DNA of 64,000 nt from Trichobilharzia szidati (Eukaryota > Platyhelminthes > Trematoda > Strigeidida > Schistosomatidae): NCBI GenBank assembly GCA_944472155.2, contig OX235273.1:104554582-104618581 (forward strand). Direction: 5' to 3'. The notes below the pieces were generated by a model. The model did no database searches. It saw only the letters and a program-made list of their open reading frames with translations, and was not told where the DNA came from. Made by a program: the position numbers and the translations under genes. Below, piece by piece: positions 33,085-43,399 of this stretch; position 1 is the stretch's first letter; every line of letters begins with the position of its first letter.

Positions 33085-33400
33085 CATGAAGTAATTTGGT
33101 GGATGGTGACTAGCAGTGGAATCTAGGATGCGCACATTCCGTCTTATTTGTGACTCGTCAGCTGGATGTACCTAGAATGCCGCCCTCTCAATGGATAATG
33201 ATTTGGAGTTCGAACCGATGGCTGAAGGGTTCAAGTCTCAGTGAATACACCATGCCTTACTGGGTAAACGCAGGTAAATCTAAATGATAATTCGAAAACA
33301 GAACGAAATACGCATGCCCTGGATTACACTGCTAGTCACCATCCACAGGTATCGCCGAAGCGTCCATAATAGGAATCGACATGTTAACAGAGGACAACTG
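33085..33400. mobile_element. inverted pair of SINE-A elements
   Basis: A minus-strand hammerhead (33113-33173) and a plus-strand degenerate one (33270-33333) flank a segment with a B-box-like GGTTCAAGTCTC (about 33229). Each is followed on its own 3' side by CTAGTCACCATCC, so the two are in opposite orientation around a shared centre. Confidence 0.7.
33113..33173 (-). ncRNA. hammerhead ribozyme of SINE-A, nearly complete
   Basis: On the minus strand, stem I ATCCAG pairs with CTAGAT (one mismatch), with an outer GCA/TGC element. The core CTGACGA is fully canonical (33155-33161). Stem II is GTC/GAC around an A-rich loop. GGAA replaces GAAA (A13 to G), a conserved catalytic position. Stem III ATGTGCGCAT is palindromic. 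The predicted cleavage site lies between 33127 and 33126. The A13 change should strongly reduce activity. Confidence 0.7.
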
Positions 33401-33584
33401 CTTGAGGTCGGTCACACACGGCCTGTCTGAATTGGCTTTTTGGTTTGGTTCCGTATTATTAACTTACCGCCGGCCACGGCCCACCGTAGGGATGTACACT
33501 TTTTTCTAAATCCTCTCTCCAGAGTGAAGAGACAGCATAGCTGGTATGCTGAAAGAAACACACTACTACTCTGTTAAATCTGTA

Positions 33585-34940
33585 TTATTGATATAAGTAT
33601 AAAAGTTGGTCACTGTGGTAGAGCATAACTCCATTATGGATAAGATTTTATTTTGATAAATCACACAGTGTTACACAGCAATATTAACTGATGACCACGT
33701 TTCGAGCACAAACTATTACCACTCATAATCATATCAAGTCACTCACTGACACAACTTTTTTCCTTCATTTATATACATTTGTGGAATCGATTAGATATTG
33801 GAATAAAATTCAATATGAGATAATGTACATTCAGAAATAATAATACGAGTGTTACTGATCAATTACAATCAGATGGGAAATAAGACGAGTGTTTCTATTG
33901 TCATAATAAGTTATTTGTTAGAATGTTGTGATGTGTTTGAATTGAAATAGAATTTTGAGATTATTTATTATTCTCTTCTGATTTGACCGGAGGTAATAAT
34001 ATCTTCCATATTTCTGGTATTTCCATTGAGTCATTTCTCTTGCATGTGTTGTGTTGGGTGTAGACTCACTGAACCAGGAAGCATTCAGTAATCAATCTCT
34101 CTCTCCACCTACCTATGTTACTCTTTAGAATTTTAACCCACACAATAGGGTGGGTGTGAACCTAAATAAACAAAGTAATATAATTTAAAAAATAACCTTG
34201 CCATGACTGTGAGTGGGGTTAACTACATAGGTCAAACCAATAGATCAGGCAGGAGTAGCGAGATTATCAGAACATAAGAATTTAGTGGCTAAGGTTAGAA
34301 TGATTGATCCCACGAAGATAAATAATTTAGAAAAAAAAATCAGCAATCTCACTGCATGCATTATTACACAACCACACAATTGCATCGTGGGAGAGGGTTA
34401 AAATTTTAAAAAGCAATATGGGTAGGGGGAGTTAGAGAGAGATTGATTACTAAATCCTGGTTCATTGAGCCTACACCCAACACAACACATGCAAGAGAAA
34501 TGACTCAATGGAAATACCAGAAATATGGAAGATATTATTACCTCCGGTCAAATCAGAAGAGAATAATAAATAATCTCAAAATTCTATTTCAATTCAAACA
34601 CATCACAACATTCTAACAAATAACTTATTATGACAATAGAAACACTCGTCTTATTTCCCATCTGATTGTAATTGATCAGTAACACTCGTATTATTATTTC
34701 TGAATGTACATTATCTCATATTGAATTTTATTCCAATATCTAATCGATTCCACAAATGTATATAAATGAAGGAAAAAAGTTGTGTCAGTGAGTGACTTGA
34801 TATGATTATGAGTGGTAATAGTTTGTGCTCGAAACGTGGTCATCAGTTAATATTGCTGTGTAACACTGTGTGATTTATCAAAATAAAATCTTATCCATAA
34901 TGGAGTTATGCTCTACCACAGTGCCCAAGTTTTATTTTTA
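33585..34940. mobile_element. PLE-B foldback with about 480-bp inverted arms
   Basis: Arms 33590-34080 and 34450-34938 are inverted copies of the PLE-B 3' end and differ at few positions by eye. The centre (34080-34450) holds inverted GIY-YIG coding scraps (NYIGQTNRSG-type, TTAACTACATAGGTCAAACC) and CACAATTGCATCGTGGGAGA. Each arm holds the GCTCGAAACGTGGTCATCAG motif, part of a decayed PLE hammerhead. The arrangement resembles PLE copies with terminal repeats in inverse orientation. Confidence 0.85.
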
Positions 34941-35292
34941 TATCAATGTTTTTACTTGTGTTCAGTGGCTCTCACTTATACTGCGAGCTATTTAGCCTAT
35001 GCTACGCTATCGATCTATCTGTCTATTGCCCGACTACTTTAATAGTTATTTAAAGTAGCAGACTAACCACTAACCGCTTCCATTTGTTCTGTCAAATGCT
35101 AATGGACTGATTGACTAACTGAATTTCAACACAGAAACTTGCCCAGCAATGTACCAGTTCAATATTAGATAAACTTATTTGAAATAGTACACAGTGATAC
35201 AGTATTAATAGTAATTGTCAAATCGCAATAAAACAACAAAAACATTAGTTAAGGATAAATCGGATTACTTTTCAAGTATTGGTTTTGTAGGG
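34941..35292. other. no feature recognised
   Basis: Nothing supported. Confidence 0.35.
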
Positions 35293-35680
35293 ATTTTTGT
35301 TTGATTGCATGGAGGATTTCATCATGAGCTGACATCAGTTAGAGAACCACTGGAAAACCTGGAAAGCCGTGACCAGTAGGGTACAGCAGGTTGAAGATGA
35401 GGCAGTAACTCATCGAAGAAGACATTGTGAAATGGTCGCGCTATGTCATGAATTGGCAGAAGTTAGAATTCGAGGACCATTGGACCGGGTCCCAGTGGCT
35501 TAATGGTCTACAAGCCAGTTCGCCTTGTAACCAGAAGGTCACGGGTTCGAACCCCAGTGGGTGCGTATTGCTGAAGAGTCCCAAACTAGGCTGACGAAAC
35601 AGCTGTTCAGTACTCCCTGTTGGTTTTCCAATTGTTCTCTAACTGATGTCAGCTCATGATGAAATCCCCCATGCAATCAA
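35293..35680. mobile_element. SINE-B: minus-strand tail piece plus a full plus-strand composite
   Basis: 35293-35370 is the reverse complement of the family tail (TGCATGGAGGATTTCATCAT). From 35375 the composite internal segment leads to the tRNA head at about 35490 and the hammerhead at 35565-35613. The copy ends GATGAAATCCCCCATGCAAT at about 35680. Confidence 0.8.
35565..35613 (+). ncRNA. SINE-B hammerhead with canonical core
   Basis: Stem I GTATTG (35565-35570) pairs with CAGTAC (35608-35613), counting one G-U. Core CTGAAGA (35571-35577) fits the consensus CUGANGA. Stem II GTC...GAC (35578-35595) carries a CT insertion before GAC. GAA is followed by stem III ACAGCTGT (35599-35606), a perfect palindrome, and H17 is T (35607). 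Most SINE-B copies have C3 changed to A; this one does not. Activity is plausible but unproven because of the stem II insertion. Confidence 0.65.
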
Positions 35681-36265
35681 ATCAGATTACATCAACATGG
35701 TCAATCAGCATATTGAAACAGCCGTATATGAGGAAATTAAAATGATCCCGTGGACACTATGATGAATATGATCAAAAACACTACAGCTGATCTAATACAC
35801 CGTATGAAGTCGTCGGCCAAGTTAAGCTTTAGGCACCAGTAAATACCAATGGAGTACAACCGCATAAATGATCTTGAGATGCTCACTGAGCGAGCTAGTG
35901 AGACCTGGCAACTAATATTGTCATCATGAATAAAATCTGCTCAGTGAAGTACTATGTTATTAAATGGGATATCTGGTAAGTTCCAGGTTAGGTTCAGGAA
36001 ATATTAAGTTAGGGTTTAAGCTAAAGACACAGATTAGGGTTAGATTAACCTAATGAGAACAACATTAGGATTGGTTCGTGTTGGCGTTAGGTTAAGGAAA
36101 GGTTAGGGTTACTGTTATGGTTACATGCACAGAATGTGGTTGAATTACTCTGTTGATGCTCCACTCCAAAACTGAGAGGTATTATTGTTACACGTCAGTG
36201 AATAGGATCCTGTGTAACAGTTTCATGCATTTCAATTTATTATTTTCATGAATATTTAGTATTTT
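35681..36265. repeat. unassigned, with degenerate TTAGGG-like patch at 35985-36125
   Basis: GTTAGGGTTTAAG, TTAGGGTTAGATTAAC and GGTTAGGGTTACTG words form a G-strand telomere-like tract. No gene is supported in the rest. Confidence 0.6.
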
Positions 36266-36276
36266 ATACGCAAAAG
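36266..36276 (+). repeat. left TSD of an RTE insertion
   Basis: ATACGCAAAAG (36266-36276) recurs exactly at 37101-37111. Confidence 0.9.
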
Positions 36277-37100
36277 AAGAACCTAGAAGACTTGGATTTC
36301 GTGGATGATTTATGTTTGATGTCACACAAAATCGAAGACTTACAAGCGAAAACCGACAAAGTGGTCGAAGAAGCAGCGAAGACAGGAATCCAGGTGAACA
36401 TAGACAAGACGGAAGTCATGAAAATAAACAACCAACAACAACGACAGCAACAACATCCAGCGCCAATCACCATCAACGGGAGGCATGTGAAAGAGGTTAC
36501 TTCATTCACTTATCTAGGGGGCATTGTCTCAACTACAGGAGGAACGGACGAGGATGTCAAATCGACAATCGGGAAGGCGAGAAACACATTCATCAACCTG
36601 AAACCAATCTGGAAATCTTCGTCACTTCACTCAGCATCAACAATAAAATTCGGATTTTCAATACAAACGTCAAGTCAGTTCTTCTTCTATACGGATCAGA
36701 AAATTGGCGGGTCACAAAGAGTATTTCCAAAAGGTTGCAGACCTTTCTCAACAGCTGTCTTCGTCGCTCTATACTGAAGATCAGATAGTCGGAAAGAACA
36801 AGAACCAACAAGAAACTATGGGAACAAACAAAACAAGAACCAATCGCTCAACAAATATGCAGGAGAAAGTGGAGATGGACTGAACACTCACTGAGAAGAC
36901 AGCTGGGTGACATCGCGCGTCAGGCCAGTTCTCGAGTGGAACCCGAAAGGGAAGCGGCGAGTGGAACGTCCAAGGGTGACATGTAGGAGATCGTGTGAAG
37001 AGGAGCTGAAACAGTATGGACTAACATGGATGCAGGTGAAAAGTACAGCAGAAGACAGAAGCAAGTGGAGACGTGCAGTTGAAGCCCTGAGGGAACAATA
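36277..37100 (+). mobile_element. 5'-truncated RTE LINE with exact 11-bp TSD
   Basis: 824 bp from RT motif C (NLEDLDFVDDLCLMSHK; FVDD with both Asp) to the 3' end GAAGCCCTGAGGGAACAATA. A single frame (36292-36777) stays open through EDLQAKTDKVVEEAAKTGIQ and FTYLGGIVSTTGGTDEDVKS, so the copy is young. TSD ATACGCAAAAG on both sides shows target-primed insertion with 5' truncation. Confidence 0.92.
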
Positions 37101-37338
37101 ATACGCAAAAGTCGCCTTTATCTAATGCTTAAAACTAGTAATCCTAGTAGAATGTATGGCACTATCAAAATGCATAAAGCAGGATATCCTATTAGATCAA
37201 TAGTTGACTTTAAGAACACCCTGATGTACGAGTTATCTCTAAATATTTAGCGTCAGTATTATGCCCCATTAGAGATAGGTCAAATTCTAGACCAAATTCT
37301 AATTCTTATGTAATCAAACAGAAACTGGAGGAAATTCA

Positions 37339-37519
37339 TGGAGGATTTCATCATGAGCTGACATCAGTTAGAGAACCATTGGAAAACCAACAGGGAGTAC
37401 TGGACAGCTGTTTCGTCAGCCTAGTTTGGGACTCTTCATCGGTACGCACCCACCGTGGTTTGAACCCAGGACCTTCTGGTTACAAGGTGAGGTCGTGGAC
37501 CATTGAACCACTGGGACCC
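37339..37519 (-). mobile_element. complete 181-bp SINE-B with exact 11-bp TSD
   Basis: GAGGAAATTCA at 37328-37338 and 37520-37530 brackets a 181-bp unit. On the minus strand it starts CGGGTCCCAGTGG (tRNA-like head), has a B-box-like GGTTCAAACC, a hammerhead-like fold at 37396-37446 and ends ATGAAATCCTCC with no poly-A. This fixes the true boundaries of the family: tRNA head, ribozyme, about 45-nt tail. Confidence 0.9.
37396..37446 (-). ncRNA. hammerhead-like domain of the TSD-flanked SINE-B
   Basis: Stem I GTACCG against CAGTAC, core ATGAAGA (C3 to A), stem II GTC...GAC with the same CT insertion as the copy at 35565, GAA, palindromic stem III ACAGCTGT, C17. Likely inactive because C3 is lost. 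Confidence 0.6.
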
Positions 37520-38299
37520 GAGGAAATTCAATTAGAAAAAGATGAAAAAACAATTATTTCCGATATGATCATTTTGTACTCTAAGTATTCCGATTAATAC
37601 AGCTCTGAATGCAGTTAGGAATCAACTGAACATTGCTCCTGAACTCAAAAGTAGGAGTAAGCTCTCTCTCTCGGTTGATGAAATAATATTAGATGTTCAG
37701 TTATGTCTAACCTTTACTGTATTCAAATTTCAAAAAAAAACTATACAAACAAACGAATGGGGTGACAATATCCCCAATAGTAGCAGACATATTTATGGAT
37801 AGTTGGGAGCATAAAGCTCTTAGAAAATTTCATATGTAGGTGACACATTCACCGCGTTGAAATCTGAACATATCCCTCATATTTTCACACGTGTAAACTC
37901 AATAGCAGATGGAATCCAATTCACTACTGAGTTAGGAAACGAACAAGGTGAGTGAGTTGGCAGTGCTATACGGAAGAATAAAACGAAAATAAGATGGTGG
38001 GTGGTGGTTAGAGACTAGCATTTACAGGAAACCGGTACACAGTGAAATAGATACTTAGACTTTAACTCATCCAATCCAGGATCGGTAGAGATAGTTTCCC
38101 TTAAATGTCTGTATAAACAGGCCAGGAGTCGAACTAGTAAGCTAGAAGATTTAAATAATGAAACTAAACAAATAAAGAAAATATTACTGGTGAATAACTA
38201 CCCATAAGAATATGTTCAGAAATGTATGAAGACCCATAGAAAAAAATAAGATTAGTAATAAAAATGATGAAAATAACAACTTCGTTTATATAATCCCAC

Positions 38300-38432
38300 T
38301 ATTTTTCATCGCTTGACTTGATTGGTAGTAGTATTTGTTTCCATATTTCTGGTATGAGTGATGAGTCATTGCATCCTATTGCACGTGTTGGATGTAGATT
38401 CGATGAACAAGGATTCAGTAATCAACCTCTCT
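38300..38432 (-). mobile_element. PLE-B 3' coding end, left of a LINE-2 insertion
   Basis: TTCCATATTTCTGGTATGAG and TTCGATGAACAAGGATTCAG are complements of the PLE-B C-terminus (compare 11825-11905). It is cut at 38432 by LINE-2 and resumes at 39324. Confidence 0.7.
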
Positions 38433-39323
38433 GTCTGTCTGGATTCAACATAGAACTTGATACCGAAGTGCAGCAGTTCAAGTTGCCACGTTCCAAATAA
38501 CACACAAAGGTAGACAAGAAAATGAGTGAAGAGAATCAATAGAGTTTTGACAAGTATAAGAGTGAAACAGAATGAGTAATGGTAGAAAGGAATATGAAAG
38601 ATTACAGAGACTGAATACATCTGCGTAAGCCATTGACAACGATTTTGAGCCATGTCACCTAGTGTCTCCAGCCATTGATTCTTAGAGTCCCGAGGGCCCC
38701 AACCCGAAAGTCTGCATCTCCCTACCTGACTCAGTTTAACTGTCAAGGATTTCATGGATTGATGCCATGTTTTTGTTTGGCCACCACTTACTCTTTTCCA
38801 ACCTGCATCTATATCAGCTAGTAATGCCTGTCCGTCGGGGAAGGCGATGGTTAGGCATGCGCAGCACGTCACCTAGCCATCTCAATCTATGTAACTTTAT
38901 AACCTCTTCGATTGATTTTCCCTCTTTGCCCAACACTACGCCTAACGTCAACACTACTTACCTTATTATACCACCTAACGTGAGAAAGAGATCGTAGACA
39001 TCTATGATCAAAAACAGTCAACCTTTTCATGTCTTACACTCGTATTGGCCATGTTTCAGAGCCACAGAGAAGGACGGAGCGAACTGATGAGCAGTACACA
39101 CGCTCCTTGGTTGATAGCCGGATGTCACGCCTACGCCAGAGATGGCGTAAGTTAGCGAAAGCAGCTCGAGCTTTTTGGATCCGTGCTGAGATTTCGTCGC
39201 CAATCAGTCCGTTGGTGCTGATAAAACTTCCCAAATAGGTGAAGTGGTCAACATGTTCTATCACTTCACTCCCTATCACTAAGCTAGGAGTTGATGTAGT
39301 CCAGTCCTGTAGCAGCATCTTAC
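38433..39323 (-). mobile_element. LINE-2 non-LTR retrotransposon 3' part, inserted in PLE-B
   Basis: ATCAACCTCTCT at 38421-38432 and 39324-39335 is a likely 12-bp TSD (somewhat low complexity). A minus-strand frame at 39034-39318 reads EVIEHVDHFTYLGSFIST, then ARIQKARAAFANLRHLW and SVLLCGSETWPIR, the RT thumb/C-terminal segment of a non-LTR element. A second frame (38366-38872) carries KRVSGGQTKTWHQSMKSL and QWLETLGDMAQNRCQW. CR1/Jockey/RTE affiliation is unresolved. The 3' end is a short (ACAG)n. Confidence 0.8.
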
Positions 39324-39945
39324 ATCAACCTCTCTCTCTCTCCACCTACCTATATTACTTCTTAGAATTTTAACCCTCTCCCACCACCCTAGTATGTGGT
39401 TATGTGTTAATGCATGCAGTGCAATCGCTGAGCTTTTTTCTTCTGTATTACTGCCGTATGAAGAAGGAACGTCAGAGACCTTACGTAGGATTCTCAATGA
39501 GGTTGGAATTTGTCAGGGTGGCATTTAAACCAACCAACCAACCAACTCTCTCAGAGATAAACTTTGTTGGCTTAAGGACCCAATAGATTCAATTATGAAA
39601 AATAATATAATTTATCAAATACCATGTAATCACTGTGAGTGAGGTGAACTACATAGGTCATACTAGTAGATCATGGTCAATTAGATTATTGTAACATAAA
39701 AATTTATCCAAACTGTGGTAAGTTAAATAACCCAGAAAAAAGCTCAGCCATTGCAATGCATTCACCAGTATGTCATTGCACAATAGAGTGGGACAAGGTG
39801 AAAGTATTAGAAACCAAAACAGTTAGATGAAGAGAGAGAGAGAGAGAGGTTAATCATTGAAACTTTATTTATTGATTCAACACCGCACACATGTAATCGA
39901 AATGACGCAACGCCTATATGGGAGATATGGAAAGTGACAACAAGG
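39324..39945. mobile_element. PLE-B inverted copies (GIY-YIG region)
   Basis: 39324-39445 continues the minus-strand PLE-B. 39455-39945 is a plus-strand copy with AGGACCCAATAGATTCAATT, ATAATATAATTTATCAAATA and GAACTACATAGGTCATACTA (YIGHTSRS-type GIY-YIG remnant). Together with 38300-38432 it forms another foldback. All frames are broken. Confidence 0.7.
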
Positions 39946-39984
39946 GGAAGAGAGAGAAAGGGAAAAATATATTTGGTTACAGCA

Positions 39985-40390
39985 CTTCATCATGAGCTGA
40001 CATCAGTTAGAAAACCATTGGAAAGCCAACAGGAAGTACTGGACAGCTGTTTCGTCGGCCTAGTCTGGGACTCTTCATCAGCACGCACCCACAGATACGG
40101 TTCGAACCCAGGACATTCTCATTGCAAAGCAAGCTACTTCGTAGACCACTAAGCCACTGGAATCCAATCCAACTCCCAGCCCCTGAATTCCAACGTCTGC
40201 AAATTCATGACATAACGTTACTGCTAGCCAATGTCATCTGTGGCGAGTATTTGTCCTCACACCCAACTTGCTGTATCCTGCTGTGTATTGCTGAAGAGTC
40301 CCAAACAAGGAGGAAACAACTGTCCAGCACTCCCTGCAGATTTTCCAATGGTTCTCTAACCGATATCAACTCATGATGAAATCCTGTAAC
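39985..40390. mobile_element. inverted SINE-B pair
   Basis: The minus copy (39985-40165) has the core complement TTTCGTCGGCC and GGGACTCTTCATCAGCACGC. The plus copy (about 40265-40390) is head-less with core ATTGCTGAAGAGTCCC (CTGAAGA) but stem II GTCC...GGAG. Confidence 0.7.
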
Positions 40391-40599
40391 CAATCAATCA
40401 GATCCCTACAAACCAATACTGGAAAAATATATATAAGACAAATTATGAGGCCGTGTAACTAAATCGATATATGATTATGAGCAACAATAATTTATACTCA
40501 TAACGCTATTCAGTTATTAATACTGCATCATCATCACTGTATGATATTTAAAATAAACTTAACTAATATGGAATTTCATTCTACCATAGTGTCCAAGTT

Positions 40600-40790
40600 C
40601 TACACTTACACACATTAATGCACCCGTTCAAATTGTCAAACTTCATGTAGCACATAAAGGTGGACAAAAGAGAGAAAAGAAACAGCTGTCCAGTACATCC
40701 TGGTTGTTTTCATCAGTTTTCTCTAAGGTAAGTTCGTCATTCAACTTAAAATCAATCAATTAAATCCCACTGAAAACCATTACTTAGAAG
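40600..40790 (+). mobile_element. LINE-2 scrap joined to a SINE-B tail
   Basis: TTCATGTAGCACATAAAGGT is a LINE-2 word (minus sense, compare 47290). From 40680, GAAACAGCTGTCCAGTAC and the following 60 bp are a SINE-B 3' half. Confidence 0.5.
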
Positions 40791-40849
40791 CTATTTTACT
40801 TTATATAGATCCCATGAACAACATTTTGTACGACAGTGTATCAGTGTTC

Positions 40850-41280
40850 ACAGTCTCTACCAGGTAACTTGTCTTATTCACTACCTTCACATGGCAGGGA
40901 TGTTCCTCACAAATGTAAAATGTCGAATAACAACGTCTGGCGCTTGAATTCGGATGAATGGAAAGACATGCTCTTCTATCTACCTAAAGGAGCTGGAATA
41001 TCCTGATTCAGAACACCTACGGTTGGCGTGTATATGTACGCCAGGATCCAGATGGATCGAATGGTGGTGTATGAACCTGTTTTCGTTACAGAAAACCATC
41101 GGAACGCAGCTCCATACGGCAAATCAAAGGCTCAGAGAAGAGGATGGGTCCCTTAAGACAACTCCATCTGTTTCAGTCTGGGCCTCCGGATGCCAACTCA
41201 ATCCTCACATAAAATATGAGATTTTGTAAGGCGTATCTCTCGTAGCTCAAGTTTCTGTTTTTAATACTACAGTAATAATC
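40850..41280 (+). repeat. unnamed dispersed repeat E, copy 2
   Basis: Homologous in order to 14040-14400 (see that entry). A 91-codon frame at 40954-41229 has no recognised similarity and is not conserved in copy 1, so it is not called a gene. Confidence 0.5.
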
Positions 41281-42839
41281 TTTCTTCGCATGGTACACAT
41301 GTTCAAGGTAAAATTTCCCCGCGATTGATTCCCTTCTGAAAACTGAAATTTTATTCAGATCATAAAGACAGTATGCGATCTCCATGATGCCATAAATGAC
41401 AATCAAGAAAGCAAGCATAGATGCACGACGGCTATACGCACTAGTGATTGATCGGTATGAGTAATTAATTGAACACCGTTTATATAAACCAGTAGGGGTA
41501 CTTGCTAGCCGGATAGTAGTGATCTAGAATACCGGATGGTTATTTCAATCATATGGCGATAAAGCTCACCAACGGTATGACCTACCAAGTTCACTTCAAC
41601 TCAGAAAGGCGAGGTACTTGAAACCGCCCGAATTAAGTGATTAAGTGAGTGATGCTATACTAAGTGAGATGTTGACAATTTCGTGAGGTTTCATAATTGT
41701 ATTTCACAACATCGATTTCAATTAAGATGGGTGTGTTGTAGTAGTATACTGCTGAACAGATCATTCAAACAGACACACACACGCACACATGTCCACACCC
41801 ACTTTGATTCTCTTCCAATTGTGACTACAATGTGAAAGAAGAACAATTACACAAACATCGCTTCATTTTTACTAACATTGTATAACTAACTCTATGATAA
41901 TCGATTCATTATCGTTGTAGAGTAGAGAGACAGACATATGCATATACAGGCTATAATTATATATATATTGTCAGAGTGTGGACAATGACAATATCGATTT
42001 TGATTAGCGTGTGCGTTAGTATGTGTATGTGTGTGTGTATAATCATGTGTGTCTGCACTCATATATTTGAAAAGATATAGAGTGCTTGTGTCACAGTGAA
42101 TACAGCATAATAATCATACTCTATAGCGTAATATCAGGCTGTCAGGATATCGATTAATATCACAAAAACGACATCATCTCATAATATATGCTTGCAAAAC
42201 ATACATTGGTAACACGTACGCATGAAAAGACTACAAACACAAGTGTACACACACGCATAGGCACACGCACACACACACTCCAAATGAACCAATCATACGT
42301 GTGGTAATAGATAAGATTAAATATACACATTATTACCATAGTATTGAATATCAACAGATATGTACATGTATAGACGGACGAAAGGACTTCCAAGACCTCT
42401 AATAACAATCCCTTTAAGACGCTCTCTCTTTCTCTTCAAAATGAGAACAGAATAGGCAGATTGGAGAAACTGAGAAGGATGGTCCACGAGTTAGAGTATA
42501 AGGCGGTAGTGTTGTACGAATTCGCTGAAGTGAAGTGGTACATTCAACCATATTATTAACGAAATGTAGAAGTTAGGGGAGATTACTATGTCAATGGATA
42601 AAAATGACCAACTATAGACTATATGAGCTTAGTCAAACTGGATGGTACCACTGATGAGCTTGGCCTTCAACAAGAAAAATGGCCGTCTGGCTAGGTGATC
42701 ATCAAGCACTACGGATTGTTACGAGTGGCATGAAACTAGTCATTTCAGTCAATATGCTTGCTTTCTTGATTACCTTTTATATGGTGATCAAACACATCGC
42801 ATATTCAAGTATTGGTTTGTAGGGATTTGATTGATTGGT
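41281..42839. other. unassigned; AC/TG-rich microsatellites
   Basis: CA/GT-rich tracts occur at 41770-41790, 42010-42040 and 42245-42280. A minus-strand hydrophobic frame at 42160-42408 runs through the AC tracts and is not credible as a gene. Confidence 0.4.
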
Positions 42840-43025
42840 TACAGGATTTCAACATGAGCTGACATTGGTTAGAGAACCATTGGAAAACCAACAGGGAGTA
42901 CTGGACAGCTGTTTCGTCCTGGTTTGGGACTCTTTAACAGTACGCATCCACACTTCGGGGTTCGAACCCAGGACCTTCTGGTTACAAGGCCAGCTAGCTA
43001 GAATATTAAGCTACTGGGATCCGAT
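42840..43025 (-). mobile_element. SINE-B
   Basis: Tail complement GGATTTCAACATGAGCTGAC, core complement CAGCTGTTTCGTCCTGGTTT and B box GGGTTCGAACCC, in the order expected for a minus-strand copy. Core reads TTAAAGA, so it is decayed. Confidence 0.75.
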
Positions 43026-43399
43026 CCAATGGTCCATGATCTGAATAATGTAAATATTCCCGTAATGATACTTGCAGAATACGATTTAAGCAAATACGTA
43101 TTTCGGTGAATTCTCATCAGGCTTTACATTTACATTATGACGAAATATTAGTTATAGGCATTTGAATTAATGTGGTTAAAAAATATCAAGAATCACAGTT
43201 CAGGGATGTGAATTATTGGATAACAATCGAGGTGATCATAATAGTAATGATAATAACACTAACAAAGATAAATTCATTCAAGTGTTTATATAATCTAGGC
43301 AACGGTGAGTGTGTAGAGGGCAAAATAACTATTATTCTCGGTTTCACAATTTATTAATATTATATTTTCAAGTATTGGTTTTGTAGAGATTTTGTTTGA
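43026..43399. other. no feature recognised
   Basis: AT-rich; nothing supported. Confidence 0.35.

Larger units (their letters stand above)
37112..38230 (+). pseudogene. PLE-B reverse transcriptase region, split by a SINE-B
   Basis: RT words: RMYGTIKMHKAGYPIRSIVD at 37150-37210, GVTISPIVADIFM at about 37760-37797 (family GVAMGSPISPxxADIFM), then in another frame YVGDTFTALKSEHIPHIF, where the catalytic YVDD is YVGD. A conserved downstream stretch (LKCLYKQARSRTSKLED-like) follows. A SINE-B at 37339-37519 interrupts it. Frameshifted and catalytically dead. Confidence 0.75.

Noticed and set aside
41173..41418. 81-codon minus-strand frame with a hydrophobic start
   Set aside because: Overlaps repeat E at its end and shows no conserved motif.
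42160..42408. 82-codon hydrophobic frame
   Set aside because: It runs across AC/GT microsatellite sequence; composition explains it.
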